A program made the position numbers and the translations under genes. The notes under the pieces are model-generated. The model did not search any database and was not told the origin of the DNA. It saw only the letters and a program-made list of their open reading frames with translations. A DNA stretch of 64,000 bases from CAZGAH01 sp964523295 (GTDB lineage: Bacteria; Desulfobacterota; Desulfovibrionia; Desulfovibrionales; Desulfovibrionaceae): the NCBI GenBank assembly GCA_964523295.1, contig CAZGAH010000005.1, positions 36,280-100,279 on the forward strand. Direction: 5' to 3'. Numbering within the stretch: position 1 is the stretch's first letter; each line of letters begins with the position of its first letter. Below, piece after piece: positions 8,582 through 20,375 of the stretch.

Positions 8582-10093
8582 TCAGCTCCCTATGGCCCCG
8601 GCGATGGCGGAGACCAGAGCCGGAATGGTGTACTCGGCGGGCTGGATGTCGGCGGTAAAGCCGTGCCGCTCGAGCGTGGCCGCGGTAACCGGTCCGATGC
8701 AGGCGAGCTTGAGGCCCGGGCGCAGGTCCTCGATGCGCGCCGACGGCACCAGGGCGAAAAAATTATCCACGGTAGAAGAGCTGGCAAAGGTCAGACAATC
8801 GACCTCGCCGGCGTCCAGCCGCTTCAGGAAATCCTCCACGCCTGCCTTGGCCGGGAGCGTTTCGTAGACCGGGATGACGTCCACCTTGGCCCCGGCCTGA
8901 CGCAGCTCCTCGGGGAGCAGTTCGCGGGCCAGTCTGGCGCGCGGCACGAGTACCCGCTTGCCGGCGACGCCGCGCTCCAGCAGTCCCGAGACCACGTGCT
9001 CGGCCACGTACTTGTCCGGCACGAAGTCGGCCCTGATGCCGCGGTCCTTGAGCGCGGCCGCAGTGGCCGGACCGATGGCCGCCACCTCCAGGCCGCCGAA
9101 GACGCGGGCATCCAGCCCGATTTCATCGAGCTGGCGGAAGAAATGGCTGACGCCGTTGACCGAGGTAAAAATCACCCAGTCGTAGCGCTGCAAACCGAGG
9201 ATGGCGGTTTCCAGCTCGGCGTAATCGTCCAGGGGCTCGATTCGGATGGTCGGGAACTGCAGGCAGCAGGCGCCCAGTTCCTCCAGCTGCGTGGCGAGTT
9301 CGCTGGCCTGCTCGCGCGACCGCGTGACCACGACGCCCTTGCCCAGCAACGGCTTCTTTTCGAACACGTTGAGCGTTTCGCGCAGACGCACGACCTGGCC
9401 GACGACAACGAGCGACGGGGCCTTGAAACCGAGTCGCCCGGCCTCGGCCGCGACCTTGTCCAGCGTGGACACGAGCACGCGCTGGCGGCAGGTGGTCCCC
9501 CAGCGGATGACCGCGACCGGCATATCCGGGGCCATGCCCGCGGCCTGAAGATTGGCGGTGATCTCGGGCAGGTTCTTCATGCCCATGAAAAAGACCAGCG
9601 TTGAGGCACTGCGGGCCAGAGCGTTCCAGTCGTGCGCGCTCGAGGCCTTGCCGGGGTCCTCGTGCCCGGTGATGAAGCTTACGCTGGAGGCGTAGCGGCG
9701 ATGCGTCAGCGGGATGCCGGCGTAGGCCGGAGCAGCGACCGCCGAGGTCACGCCGGGCACGACCTCGAACTCCAGGCCCGCGGCCACCAGATCCTCGGCC
9801 TCCTCGGCGCCGCGACCGAAAACATAGGGATCGCCGCCCTTGAGCCGGGCCACTGTCTTGCCCGAGCGCACCTTTTCCACGAGCAGGTTGTTGATCTTGT
9901 CCTGCGTAAGGGTATGGTCGCCCCCCTGCTTGCCCACGTAGATAATCTCCGCGTCGGGCCGGCAGTGCCGGAGCAACGCGGGGCTGGCCAGATAGTCGTA
10001 AACGACAACATCTGCCGTCTCCAGCACGGCCTTGGCCTTCAGGGTCAGCAGCCCGGGGTCGCCAGGCCCCGCTCCCAAGAGATAAACCTTCAT
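8582..10093 (-). CDS. cobA-hemD: Fused uroporphyrinogen-III C-methyltransferase / uroporphyrinogen-III synthase
   Basis: A 503-residue bifunctional tetrapyrrole enzyme. Residues 1-245 are the SAM-dependent methyltransferase: the N-terminal VYLLGAGPGDPGLLTLKA, VARLKGGDPYVFGRGAEEAE, and PVAVIRWGTT near residue 185. Residues 255-503 are HemD-like, with VVVTRSREQASELATQLEELG, WVIFTSVNGVSHFF, AAIGPATAAAL and LTFASSSTVDNF. Together they cyclise hydroxymethylbilane and methylate uroporphyrinogen III to precorrin-2, the branch point to siroheme and cobalamin. The fusion is common in sulfate reducers and clostridia. GGAG lies six bases before the ATG. It is followed by purN and preceded by DUF3795. 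Confidence 0.94.
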   Translation of the reverse strand: MKVYLLGAGPGDPGLLTLKAKAVLETADVVVYDYLASPALLRHCRPDAEIIYVGKQGGDHTLTQDKINNLLVEKVRSGKTVARLKGGDPYVFGRGAEEAEDLVAAGLEFEVVPGVTSAVAAPAYAGIPLTHRRYASSVSFITGHEDPGKASSAHDWNALARSASTLVFFMGMKNLPEITANLQAAGMAPDMPVAVIRWGTTCRQRVLVSTLDKVAAEAGRLGFKAPSLVVVGQVVRLRETLNVFEKKPLLGKGVVVTRSREQASELATQLEELGACCLQFPTIRIEPLDDYAELETAILGLQRYDWVIFTSVNGVSHFFRQLDEIGLDARVFGGLEVAAIGPATAAALKDRGIRADFVPDKYVAEHVVSGLLERGVAGKRVLVPRARLARELLPEELRQAGAKVDVIPVYETLPAKAGVEDFLKRLDAGEVDCLTFASSSTVDNFFALVPSARIEDLRPGLKLACIGPVTAATLERHGFTADIQPAEYTIPALVSAIAGAIGS

Positions 10094-10174
10094 GCAGTCT
10101 CCATGACGGCCGCAACGGGCCTGCCGGCGCCATGCCGGATGTGGTGGACGAAGTGCTCCCGACGTGTCGCAGCC

Positions 10175-10624
10175 CTAGGGATAGCGGTGTTTGCCTCGGC
10201 AGGCTTCAAAAAACGCCTCCACGCCCTGGGCACGCATAATGTCGTTGTTCCGCCGCCAGACCGCCTCGAGCTGCGGCGGGAATCCAGTCCGGGAGCAGGG
10301 AAATTCCCTGCACTGAAAGCAGAAGTCCACGTTCTTTTCCTTCACGCAACGTGTCACGCGACAGCCCTTGAACAGGCAGCCACCAGCCCGGCAGCCCGGG
10401 CAGGCGCCTTTGGAGAGGAAATCCAGGAATTCCTTGAAGTGCGCGTAGCGCTCGAACACGGGCTCCATGTGCCGGAACCGCTCGGCGTAGGTGGTGAAAT
10501 TGGGTCCAAGCAGCTCCGACAACGCCTTGGCGTGCGCGCTGATCGCCCCCTCCGCGCGCGCCAGACAGGTGCTGCAATCAAGCCCGCAGGGGGCGAGAAT
10601 GGCGAAAATGTCCTCGTAATCCAT
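10175..10624 (-). CDS. DUF3795-type cysteine-rich protein
   Basis: A 149-residue protein whose N-terminus APCGLDCSTCLARAEG matches the DUF3795 pattern. Further paired cysteines follow (ACPGCRAGGC, CRVTRCVKEKNVDFCFQCREFPC), which suggests zinc or iron-sulfur binding. The biochemical role of the family is not established. The start at 10624 is almost contiguous with the upstream ferredoxin-nitroreductase stop (10628), so the two are probably translationally coupled. Redox or metal work alongside the nitroreductase is inference from context. Confidence 0.8.
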   Translation of the reverse strand: MDYEDIFAILAPCGLDCSTCLARAEGAISAHAKALSELLGPNFTTYAERFRHMEPVFERYAHFKEFLDFLSKGACPGCRAGGCLFKGCRVTRCVKEKNVDFCFQCREFPCSRTGFPPQLEAVWRRNNDIMRAQGVEAFFEACRGKHRYP

Positions 10625-10627
10625 CGT

Positions 10628-11431
10628 CTATATCCACCGCACGCGGGCCGGCAATCGGGCGGGAATGCGCGCGATCCGGTAGCGCGGATGTCCCAGCATG
10701 AGCGCGGCGAAGACCTTGTGCCCGTCGGGGATGTTTAACGCATCGAGCAGTGGGGCATGTCCGGCCGAGGCGGCCATGATCAGCATCCCGGCCCAGCAGG
10801 CGCCCAGGCCGTGCGTGTGAATGAGCAGCTCCAGCCAGGTCCCGGCGATAACGCAGTCCATCTGGCTGGACCCGACGCCGGCGTCCGCGTGGGCGACAAT
10901 CACGTGCGGCGCGCCACGCAAAATCATGTCCTTGCCCTGATCCCAGGCAGCGACCAGGCCCGGGAAAACGTTGTTCTGCTGCAGCCAGTCCTTGATCAAT
11001 CCGGCCAGTTGCCTGGTGGACTGTGCCGACCCGCTCACCAGCCAGTGTACGGGCTGGTGATTGAGTCCCGAAGGCGCGTAGCGGACAACATCAAGCAGTC
11101 CGTCGATGACGGCGCGCTCCACGGGCTTGTCCTTGAAGCTGCGTACGGAGCGGCGGGTCTCGAACAGTGCTGTCAGGGCCTCCGGGCCGGGCTGGATATC
11201 GCGCCGTACGGGCCGGCAATCGTCCGGCGCGAGCGGGTGGCTGCCGGTCAGGCTGAGCGCGCCGTGGGGGCAATAGGCGACGCAGTGGCCGCAGGCGGCG
11301 CAGAAGGCCTCGGCGCCGGGCACGGCCTGAGGCAGTCCCTCGGCGTCGGGCTGAATCAATCCGAGCGGACACTCCGCGCTGCAGATACCGTCGCGCGTGC
11401 AGCGCTGCGGATCAACGGTAATCAAGGACAT
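10628..11431 (-). CDS. Ferredoxin-nitroreductase fusion protein
   Basis: A 267-residue protein with an N-terminal two-cluster ferredoxin domain and a C-terminal FMN nitroreductase domain. The first cluster motif reads CTRDGICSAECP, where the second cysteine of the usual CxxCxxCxxxCP is Asp. The second motif CAACGHCVAYCP is canonical. The nitroreductase part starts at FETRRSVRSFKDKPVERAVI and continues with VRYAPSGLNHQPVHWLV and the C-terminal LMLGHPRYR. Such proteins probably pass electrons from ferredoxin-like donors to FMN and a small substrate; the substrate is unknown. The ATG at 11431 is fixed by AAGGAG just upstream. Confidence 0.88.
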   Translation of the reverse strand: MSLITVDPQRCTRDGICSAECPLGLIQPDAEGLPQAVPGAEAFCAACGHCVAYCPHGALSLTGSHPLAPDDCRPVRRDIQPGPEALTALFETRRSVRSFKDKPVERAVIDGLLDVVRYAPSGLNHQPVHWLVSGSAQSTRQLAGLIKDWLQQNNVFPGLVAAWDQGKDMILRGAPHVIVAHADAGVGSSQMDCVIAGTWLELLIHTHGLGACWAGMLIMAASAGHAPLLDALNIPDGHKVFAALMLGHPRYRIARIPARLPARVRWI

Positions 11432-11579
11432 AGCGACTCCTTGCGTAGTTTGCTTGCCGACGGCCAACCCTGCACTGCGGACGCGGCAGTTCCTCCCTGC
11501 CGGAACGAAGGGCCGTCCGCAACGGGTCATGCAGTCGGGTCAGGCAATCGGGCCTGGGGTTTATCAAGCGCGTGCGGTC

Positions 11580-12704
11580 CTATCGTTTTTCCACCGAAAG
11601 ATCAACCGAGTCGAGGTATATGGCCTGAACGACGATTTTGTAGTCCCCGAGGTACAGCTCGTCACCGGCCATCCGGCCCGCGAACCGGAACGCAGGACGC
11701 CCAGGGATTTCCAGGGCAATATCCACGTTGCTGTAGTTGAACCCGGCTACGGTAATCGTGATCCCACCGTCGATGCGCTGCGCCGGGTGCTCGCGTGACA
11801 GCACATAGAGTCCGTCGCCGCGCTGTTCCGGCGACGCGGGCGAAGCCGGAGCGCCCGGTCGGACCGGCGGCGTCAGGGCTGCGATCTCCTGTCTGACCCG
11901 CGCATCGGGCGGAAGCGCCTCCGACGGGCCGGTCGCGGCGGGAACCGTCGCCTGCGCCGGGGATGCCGGAGCGGCCGGGGTCGCGGCTGGTTCCGGTGTC
12001 GGGGCCGAAGCCGGGGCCGGTGCGGGCGCCGGTGTCGGAGACTGAGTCGGAGCGGGCGCCGGTGTCGGAGCCTGAGCTGGAGCGGGCGCCGGTGTCGGGG
12101 CCTGAGCTGGAGCGGGCGCCGGAGCCGGAGACTGAGCTGGCGAGTGCGCTGGAACCGGAGCCGGCGTTGACGCCGGTGCGGTCCTGGGCGCCGTGGTTTT
12201 CGCCGGCAGTCGCGGCGTCCGTTCGGCCGGGGCGGTGGTTGGAGTCGTGGCGCCAGGGTGCGGCAGGGGCGGAATCGTTGGCCTGGACGGACTCGAGGCC
12301 GCGGGCGAACTCACAGACTGTTGTGCGGCCGCGTCCTCCTGTCTGGCCCCGGCATCCTGCCTGGACGTAACGTCGCGCCGCATCGTGTGCTCTTTTTTCG
12401 CCGGGGAAGCCTGTTCTTTTTTCTCCGGTGCCGACGGCGGCGACGCGTGGGGAACAGCCGGGGACGCGGTCGCTGTCCGCTCCCGTCCGGCATTGCCGGA
12501 CTCGCTGTCCCCGGGCAGGACCCTGGTCTTCATGGTCTGGTGCTGCTGCGTCATGCTTACAGCTGCCGAGTCCGTCACCCGCGGCTCGGGCTGAAGAACG
12601 ATGGTCCCGGTCCGCAGGACATCCTCGTTGAAAAAATACCCAAGGCTCATAACGAGCGCCAGGACGGCAAGACCGACGTAAATGAGATTCGGGCCGAATT
12701 TCAT
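11580..12704 (-). CDS. Membrane-anchored proline/alanine-rich protein
   Basis: A roughly 374-residue protein with an N-terminal membrane anchor (FGPNLIYVGLAVLALVMSLGYFF), a long disordered stretch rich in Pro, Ala, Thr and Ser (about residues 40-290), and a compact beta-rich C-terminal domain (ITITVAGFNYSNVDIALEIPG...). The Pro-Ala part contains tandem ten-residue APAPAQAPTP units. The layout resembles TonB-like or periplasm-spanning proteins, but no TonB C-terminal motif is seen, so no function is assigned. The start may be the ATG at 12704 or a TTG at 12710, with AAGGA upstream closer to the TTG. Confidence 0.7.
   Translation of the reverse strand: MKFGPNLIYVGLAVLALVMSLGYFFNEDVLRTGTIVLQPEPRVTDSAAVSMTQQHQTMKTRVLPGDSESGNAGRERTATASPAVPHASPPSAPEKKEQASPAKKEHTMRRDVTSRQDAGARQEDAAAQQSVSSPAASSPSRPTIPPLPHPGATTPTTAPAERTPRLPAKTTAPRTAPASTPAPVPAHSPAQSPAPAPAPAQAPTPAPAPAQAPTPAPAPTQSPTPAPAPAPASAPTPEPAATPAAPASPAQATVPAATGPSEALPPDARVRQEIAALTPPVRPGAPASPASPEQRGDGLYVLSREHPAQRIDGGITITVAGFNYSNVDIALEIPGRPAFRFAGRMAGDELYLGDYKIVVQAIYLDSVDLSVEKR
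12010..12159 (-). repeat. 30-bp tandem repeat encoding Pro-Ala decapeptides
   Basis: Near-identical 30-base units occur at 12040-12069, 12070-12099 and 12100-12129, with decayed copies on both sides. On the minus strand each codes for ten residues such as APAPAQAPTP. Because the unit is a multiple of three, copy-number change would lengthen or shorten the periplasm-facing linker without shifting the frame. Confidence 0.8.
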
Positions 12705-12877
12705 GAACAAGGCAATCCTTCTCGGAAGTGATGCCGGATAATGTACTTTTCCGCAGGGTCTGACAAGCGCGTTGTTGCCTCTTGTTGCCTGTTGCTGCCT
12801 GTTTGTCCCCTGCGCGGCACCGAACAGCTATTTTCCGGGCAACGCGTTGCCGACAGCGAGCGACCGGTCCGGCCGGT

Positions 12878-15550
<2,673 letters not shown>

Positions 15551-15764
15551 GATTCGCTCCGTTGCTCGATGTCTGTTCGCAGCGCCGGCGACAGGCGTGT
15601 GCCGGCGGCGTTTCTGTTGTCGGTTGCGGGGCCAGGGGCTTCGAACCAGCTCTGACCTCCGTCCCTGTACCGTGTCCCGGCTGCGGGAACCTGACGCCTC
15701 CGTCTTGCGCGCGGCGTCCGCTGCTGGTAGCAGGGTTCGACGCAGCACACGGGACGGGAGGCGA

Positions 15765-17069
15765 ATGGCGGACGTATACGTGCTCTGGGACGAGTCGCAT
15801 ATCTGGGGCCTGCTGGCTTGGCGCGCCGTCCGGGCCATGGGGTTTCCCTGCCGTCTGGTCCGGGCAGCAGACATAGCGCAAGGATTGCTTTCAGGCAAGC
15901 CGCCGGGCGTTCTCGTCGCTCCGGGCGGCGTAGCGCGGCGCAAGGCGGACAGACTCGGTCGGCCGGGTCTGGAGGCCGTCCGCGCCTTTGTCCGCTCCGG
16001 CGGCGCCTACCTGGGGTTCTGCGGCGGCGCCGGACTGGGCCTGACCGGCCCGCACGGCCTGGCCCTGTGCCCCTGGCGACGCGCGGCATTGAAGGATCGG
16101 CTGCTGCATCTCGTGAGCGGGCACATTCACGTCCAGGTCACGGCCGGGCATCCGCTCGCGCCGGCCAATCCGCCAAATGCCCCGTCAGGCGCCCCGCCGA
16201 CCGACATCCTGGCACCGGTCTGGTGGCCGGCGCGCTTCGAGCCCGAGTCTGACGACGTCGACGTCCTCGCCGCCTATACCGTTCCCGGCCCCGACTTCTA
16301 CATCGCCGATCTGCCGCTGGCGCATCTCCCCGAGGGTACGTTCGCCGCCTGGGCCACGCGCTACGACATCCACCTGCGGCCGTCCTTCCTGGCCGGCCAG
16401 CCCTGCGTCGTATACGGGCGATCGGGCAGCGGCCGCTACGTGCTCAGCTACGCGCACCTCGAAACGCCGCAATCGCCGCAGGCCAATGCCTGGCTGCGGC
16501 ATATCCTGTCCGTGCTCTCCGGAGAGCCCGCCGGGACCGGAGACATGGTCCCGGTCTGGGACCTGAGCGACGCTGACTGGACCTGGAAGGAACCTTGCCT
16601 GCTACGCGCGCACGCCGCGCTCGAGGCGCTGCTGCGACTCGGTCAGGAGCACTTTCTGCTGTTCGACCGCAACCCCTGGCTGCTGGGCTGGCGCGCCGGC
16701 ATTCCGGGGGCAAGCCTGAACAACCTGCGCTCGCTGCTCCACCAGGCCCTGCACAGTCCGCCAACACCGGCGGCCCGCTCCTGGCTGCGTGCCCAGGGTC
16801 AGCACTTCGTCGCAGCCATGGACCGCTTCTGCGACGAGGCCCGCGCCTATCTGCTGGCGGAACGCCTGGCCATGACCCTGGCCAGCAGCCATCCGGACGC
16901 CGTCTCGCGCCATACCCTGGCACAGCAGCGCACCCGGCTCTTTGGCAGCGCTATGGAACAGGGCGGGCTGTACGCCGCGTTGCTCGATACGCTCGACGAG
17001 ACCATCTGGCGCCTGCTCTCCGCGACGCAACCCGAAGCCAGCCCGACAGGCGAATCATTCCAAGGCTAA
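15765..17069 (+). CDS. Biotin-protein-ligase N-terminal-like (glutamine amidotransferase fold) protein
   Basis: A 434-residue protein. The first about 250 residues resemble the BPL-N/glutamine amidotransferase-like fold seen at the N-terminus of some biotin ligases: VYVLWDESHIWGLLAWRAV, a PGVLVAPGGVARRK segment, and the nucleophile-elbow-like GGAYLGFCGGAGLGL with Cys at about residue 86. The C-terminal about 170 residues are helical with no recognised domain. There is no biotin ligase catalytic domain, so calling it a biotin ligase would be wrong. GGGAGG precedes the ATG at 15765. Its stop overlaps the convergent atpG stop by a few bases. The role is unknown. Confidence 0.75.
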   Translation: MADVYVLWDESHIWGLLAWRAVRAMGFPCRLVRAADIAQGLLSGKPPGVLVAPGGVARRKADRLGRPGLEAVRAFVRSGGAYLGFCGGAGLGLTGPHGLALCPWRRAALKDRLLHLVSGHIHVQVTAGHPLAPANPPNAPSGAPPTDILAPVWWPARFEPESDDVDVLAAYTVPGPDFYIADLPLAHLPEGTFAAWATRYDIHLRPSFLAGQPCVVYGRSGSGRYVLSYAHLETPQSPQANAWLRHILSVLSGEPAGTGDMVPVWDLSDADWTWKEPCLLRAHAALEALLRLGQEHFLLFDRNPWLLGWRAGIPGASLNNLRSLLHQALHSPPTPAARSWLRAQGQHFVAAMDRFCDEARAYLLAERLAMTLASSHPDAVSRHTLAQQRTRLFGSAMEQGGLYAALLDTLDETIWRLLSATQPEASPTGESFQG

Positions 17070-18042
17070 CCTTCGGCACGCAGCAGCATCTCGAACCCGG
17101 CCACGACGTCAAAGAGTTCTCCGTCGATGCCGGTCTGGCGCAGATGATGATAACGACCGGTCAAATCCGCGAGCATGTCGCCGATGTTCTTTTCGGCGCG
17201 CTGCATCGCTGCCAGACGACAGGCGTTTTCACTGGCCAGCGACTCGGCGCAGGCCTGAAACAGCGCAACGAAGAGATACTCGCGAACGAGGCCCCGCAGT
17301 GTCCGGGCCGCGTCGCCAGCCGTCTCCGGCAGGACGTGCGTGGGCCAGGGCTGCGCGGACATTTCCCGGAACCAGCGCCCGTCCAGGGGCAACAGCTGCG
17401 TATGGTGCGGTTCATACTGCGCGCCGGAAACATGCCGGTTGTAGACAAGATGAACCGCCCGCTCCTGTCCCGTTGCGATCCAGTCCCGACCGCTGGTCAG
17501 GAGCAGGCCGACCAGCGCGGTAACGGCCTCGACCGTATTCGGGGATGAAAAACACTCCGCAGGGCGCCATCCGGCCTCATGCACGTGCGAGACGGTCCGC
17601 TCCCCCACGACCCGGACCGTCGTTGACGCAGGCAACGAACCCAGAACATGCTGCGCCAACCCCGCGACGCGCTCGTTGAACTGACCCACCAGCCCCTGGT
17701 CTGAACCGAAAACGACCGCACCAATTGCACCCGAAACGGCTTGCCTTGTATTGTCTGCACCCAAGGGCGCCATACCTCTTTGCCNNNNNNNNNNACGAGC
17801 ACCTCCGCGCCCGTGCCCGATGCCTGCCGCCCTCCCGGGGGCTGAGTCCGCGTCATACCGGCCTCGCGCGCCGCGACCCCGAGACCCAAGCGCACGGTAC
17901 GGGCATAGTCGGCCAGGGCCTGCACCGCCTGCTCGCAGTGGGCGATATTGGCCGCGGCCATGGCCTTCATGGCCTTGACGACCGAATAGAGATTGCCGGC
18001 GCTGTGGATTTTCCGCCGCAGGCTGGCGGTGGTCTCGCTCAT
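17066..18042 (-). CDS. atpG: N-ATPase gamma subunit (interrupted by gap)
   Basis: The gamma subunit forms the central rotor shaft of an F-type ATPase. The N-terminal part reads MSETTASLRRKIHSAGNLYSV with the typical KAMKAMAAANI stretch. After the ten-N gap the C-terminal part resumes in another frame with VVFGSDQGLVGQFNERV and ends in a helical segment (MQRAEKNIGDMLADLTGRYHHLRQTGIDGELFDVVAG). The reading frame change shows the gap length is not ten, so this need not be a pseudogene. The start overlaps the atpA stop in an ATGA. It is the last gene of the leftward operon. Confidence 0.88.
17785..17794. other. Assembly gap of ten N inside atpG
   Basis: Ten N separate the N- and C-terminal parts of the gamma subunit, which lie in different frames. 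Compared with other gamma subunits a modest stretch of coding sequence is probably missing. Confidence 0.95.
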
Positions 18043-19565
18043 TGCCAGTCCCTGGCGGCCGCGGCCAGCGCCGAGCGGACCATGTCAAGCAGGACGCCGC
18101 GGTCGTTTTCCTCCAGCGCGCCCTGCTCCAGCCGCCGGAGCAGCTCCCCGGAAAGCGTCCGCACCGCCTGCCGCACGACAAGCTCGGCCTCGGGCATCCG
18201 CTCGGGCGGCGTGGCCTCAAAGAGCTTTGCCGTCAGGGCCAGGAACACCGCCAGCTGTTCGCTCAACGGGACCGGGGCGAATTCCGGCTGCTGGAGGCAG
18301 GCCCGGATCCGGCGCCCGTGCTCGATGGTCGCGCGGCTGGCCTTGTCCAGGCGCACGCCGAAACGCAGGAAGGACTCCAGCTCCTCGAACTGCGCGTAGG
18401 CCAGCTTGAGGTCCCCGGCCACGGCGCGCCAGGCCGGACGCTGGGCCTTGCCTCCGACGCGGGAGACGGATTTCCCCACGTCCACGGCGGGCAGAACGCC
18501 CAGCTGAAACAGCGTGGGCGAGAGCACAATCTGCCCGTCGGTTATGGAAATAAGATTCGTCGGAATATAGCCCGCCAGGTTCTGTTCCTCGGTCTCGACC
18601 ACGGGCAGGGCCGTCAGCGAACCACCGCCCCGCTCCGGCCGCAGATGCGTTGCCCGTTCAAGCAGCCGGGAATGAATGTAAAAAATGTCGCCCGGAAAGG
18701 CCTCCCGCCCGGGCGGACGGCGCAGGAGCAGGGACAGCTCCCGGTAAGCCCGCGCATGGTTGGTCAAATCGTCGTAAACGATGAGCACGTCCCTGCCCTG
18801 CTCCATAAAATATTCGGCCACGCTCGTGGCGGCATAGGGGGCGACATAGGACAGTCCGGGCGGGTCGCTGCCCGCGGTGACGACCACGACGGTATAGGCC
18901 ATGGCCCCCGCGTCCCGAAACGTGGCCACGGCCTTAGCCGTGGCCGCGGCCCGCTGGCCGATGACGCAGTAGACGCAAAGCACGCCCTGGCCGCGCTGGT
19001 TCAGGATGGTGTCCACGGCGATGGCGGACTTGCCGATCTGCCGGTCGCCCAGGATCAGTTCCCGCTGGCCGCGCCCGATGGGAATGAGCGCGTCGATGAC
19101 CTTGATGCCGGTTTGCAGCGGCTCAGTAACCGGCGCGCGCTCCATGATGGCCGGGGCGGGACGCTCCACGGGCAGCCGCCCTTCCGCAAGGATCGGCCCC
19201 CGGTCGTCCAGCGGACGGCCGAGCGGATCGATGACGCGGCCGAGCAGTCCCTCGCCGACGGGCACGTCCATGACCCGCCCCGTGCGCTCCACCGTATCGC
19301 CGGCCTGGAGACGGGCATGATTGTCGAGCAGCGCCACCCCGATTTCGCCAGGGTCGAGCGTGAAGGCGATGCCCGCGGCGCCTCCCGGAAAGACCAGCCG
19401 CTCGTCACAGCCAGTGCCAGGCAGGCCGGCGACCCGCGCAATGCCCGGCGCGACGCTACGTATGCTCCCTGTCTCGCGGGCAACGAGCGCGTACTCGAAA
19501 GAATCGCCGGCGCGTTGCAGTTGGTCGAAGCCGTGGCTCAGGACCTGCTCGAGCGCGTGCGTCAT
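18039..19565 (-). CDS. atpA: N-ATPase alpha subunit
   Basis: A 508-residue non-catalytic nucleotide-binding subunit of the F1 head. The Walker A motif is in LILGDRQIGKSAIAVDTIL (GDRQIGKS, about residue 175), followed by VYCVIGQRAAATAKAV and VLIVYDDLTNHARAYRELSLLLRRPPGREAFPGDIFYIHSRLLERA, the alpha-subunit signature region. SITDGQIVLSPTLFQLGVLPAVDVGKSVSRVGG follows near the conserved Arg. It overlaps atpF upstream and atpG downstream in ATGA tetranucleotides, so translation is tightly coupled. Confidence 0.96.
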   Translation of the reverse strand: MTHALEQVLSHGFDQLQRAGDSFEYALVARETGSIRSVAPGIARVAGLPGTGCDERLVFPGGAAGIAFTLDPGEIGVALLDNHARLQAGDTVERTGRVMDVPVGEGLLGRVIDPLGRPLDDRGPILAEGRLPVERPAPAIMERAPVTEPLQTGIKVIDALIPIGRGQRELILGDRQIGKSAIAVDTILNQRGQGVLCVYCVIGQRAAATAKAVATFRDAGAMAYTVVVVTAGSDPPGLSYVAPYAATSVAEYFMEQGRDVLIVYDDLTNHARAYRELSLLLRRPPGREAFPGDIFYIHSRLLERATHLRPERGGGSLTALPVVETEEQNLAGYIPTNLISITDGQIVLSPTLFQLGVLPAVDVGKSVSRVGGKAQRPAWRAVAGDLKLAYAQFEELESFLRFGVRLDKASRATIEHGRRIRACLQQPEFAPVPLSEQLAVFLALTAKLFEATPPERMPEAELVVRQAVRTLSGELLRRLEQGALEENDRGVLLDMVRSALAAAARDWQ

Positions 19566-20374
19566 TGGCGCTCCCTCCCGGTCGGGGTGTCCTCCGCGTG
19601 ATCGGCGGCGGAGACGGCGGCGGGAACACTGGACAGCACGGCGTCCACGCTGTGTTGCATCTCGGTCAGGTAGGCGTCGATGTTCCAGGCCACACGCTGC
19701 TCTGCGGTCAGGAGCTCAATCCCGGCGATCAGCTCCGGCTCGACGGAAAAATCGATCTGCACCGGGGCGCCGAGATGCTCGTCCAGGGCGGCACGAATCC
19801 AGGCCTGGCGCTCCGGGGCGAGCGTAAAGGCACTGCGCACGCGCAACGGACCAGCCGCGGCCGACAGAGCCAGAGACTCGCGCTCCGCCTGCGACATGAC
19901 GCGCAGCAGGCTGACCAGTGCCATGCAGACGGCCTCGTCGAGGCGCGCATCCGCCAGGTCTGTCAGCGTTTTTCGCGCAATGGAGAACACGGCATCGCGC
20001 GTCTGGCTGACAAGCGCGGCGTGCAGGCCCTCCTGCTCGCGCAGCAACCCTTCCCGGTGTTTCGCCCGCGCGACCTCGGCGTCCGCCCTCGCCTGCTCCA
20101 GCAACCGCTGTCGCTCGTTCCGGGCCTCCTCTCTGGCCGCGTCCAGGAGCGCCGCGCGCGTGGCGTCGAACTCGGCGTTCCTGCTTTGCCAGGCCTCCCG
20201 CTCCTGCCCGGCCTCGCCGCGCAGGGCCTCGGCGGCGGCCATTTCGCCGGCAATGCGGTTCTCGCGCGCGTCGATGGCCTCCAGCACGGGCTTGTAGAGA
20301 AAGCGCTTCATCAGCCACACGAGCACGAAGAAGTTGAGCAGCTGGGCGCCAACAGTGAACCAGTCAACGAGCAT
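19562..20374 (-). CDS. atpF: N-ATPase long b subunit with delta-like C-terminus
   Basis: A 270-residue protein, far longer than the about 156-residue E. coli b subunit. One N-terminal membrane helix (WFTVGAQLLNFFVLVWLMKRFLYKPV) is followed by a long charged helical stator stalk (about residues 40-150). The last about 90 residues (RSAFTLAPERQAWIRAALDEHLG, VDFSVEPELIAGIEL-like spacing) resemble the C-terminal domain of the delta/OSCP subunit. No separate delta gene exists in the operon, which fits a b-delta fusion. That reading is inference from residue pattern. It overlaps atpA and lies one base from the atpE stop. Confidence 0.88.
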   Translation of the reverse strand: MLVDWFTVGAQLLNFFVLVWLMKRFLYKPVLEAIDARENRIAGEMAAAEALRGEAGQEREAWQSRNAEFDATRAALLDAAREEARNERQRLLEQARADAEVARAKHREGLLREQEGLHAALVSQTRDAVFSIARKTLTDLADARLDEAVCMALVSLLRVMSQAERESLALSAAAGPLRVRSAFTLAPERQAWIRAALDEHLGAPVQIDFSVEPELIAGIELLTAEQRVAWNIDAYLTEMQHSVDAVLSSVPAAVSAADHAEDTPTGRERQ

Positions 20375-20375
20375 C

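Noticed and set aside
15551..15943. N-terminal extension of valS
   Set aside because: ValRS homologues begin near MPRIELSKGYEPQ; the extra 131 residues overlap the divergent gene region and lack ribosome signals.
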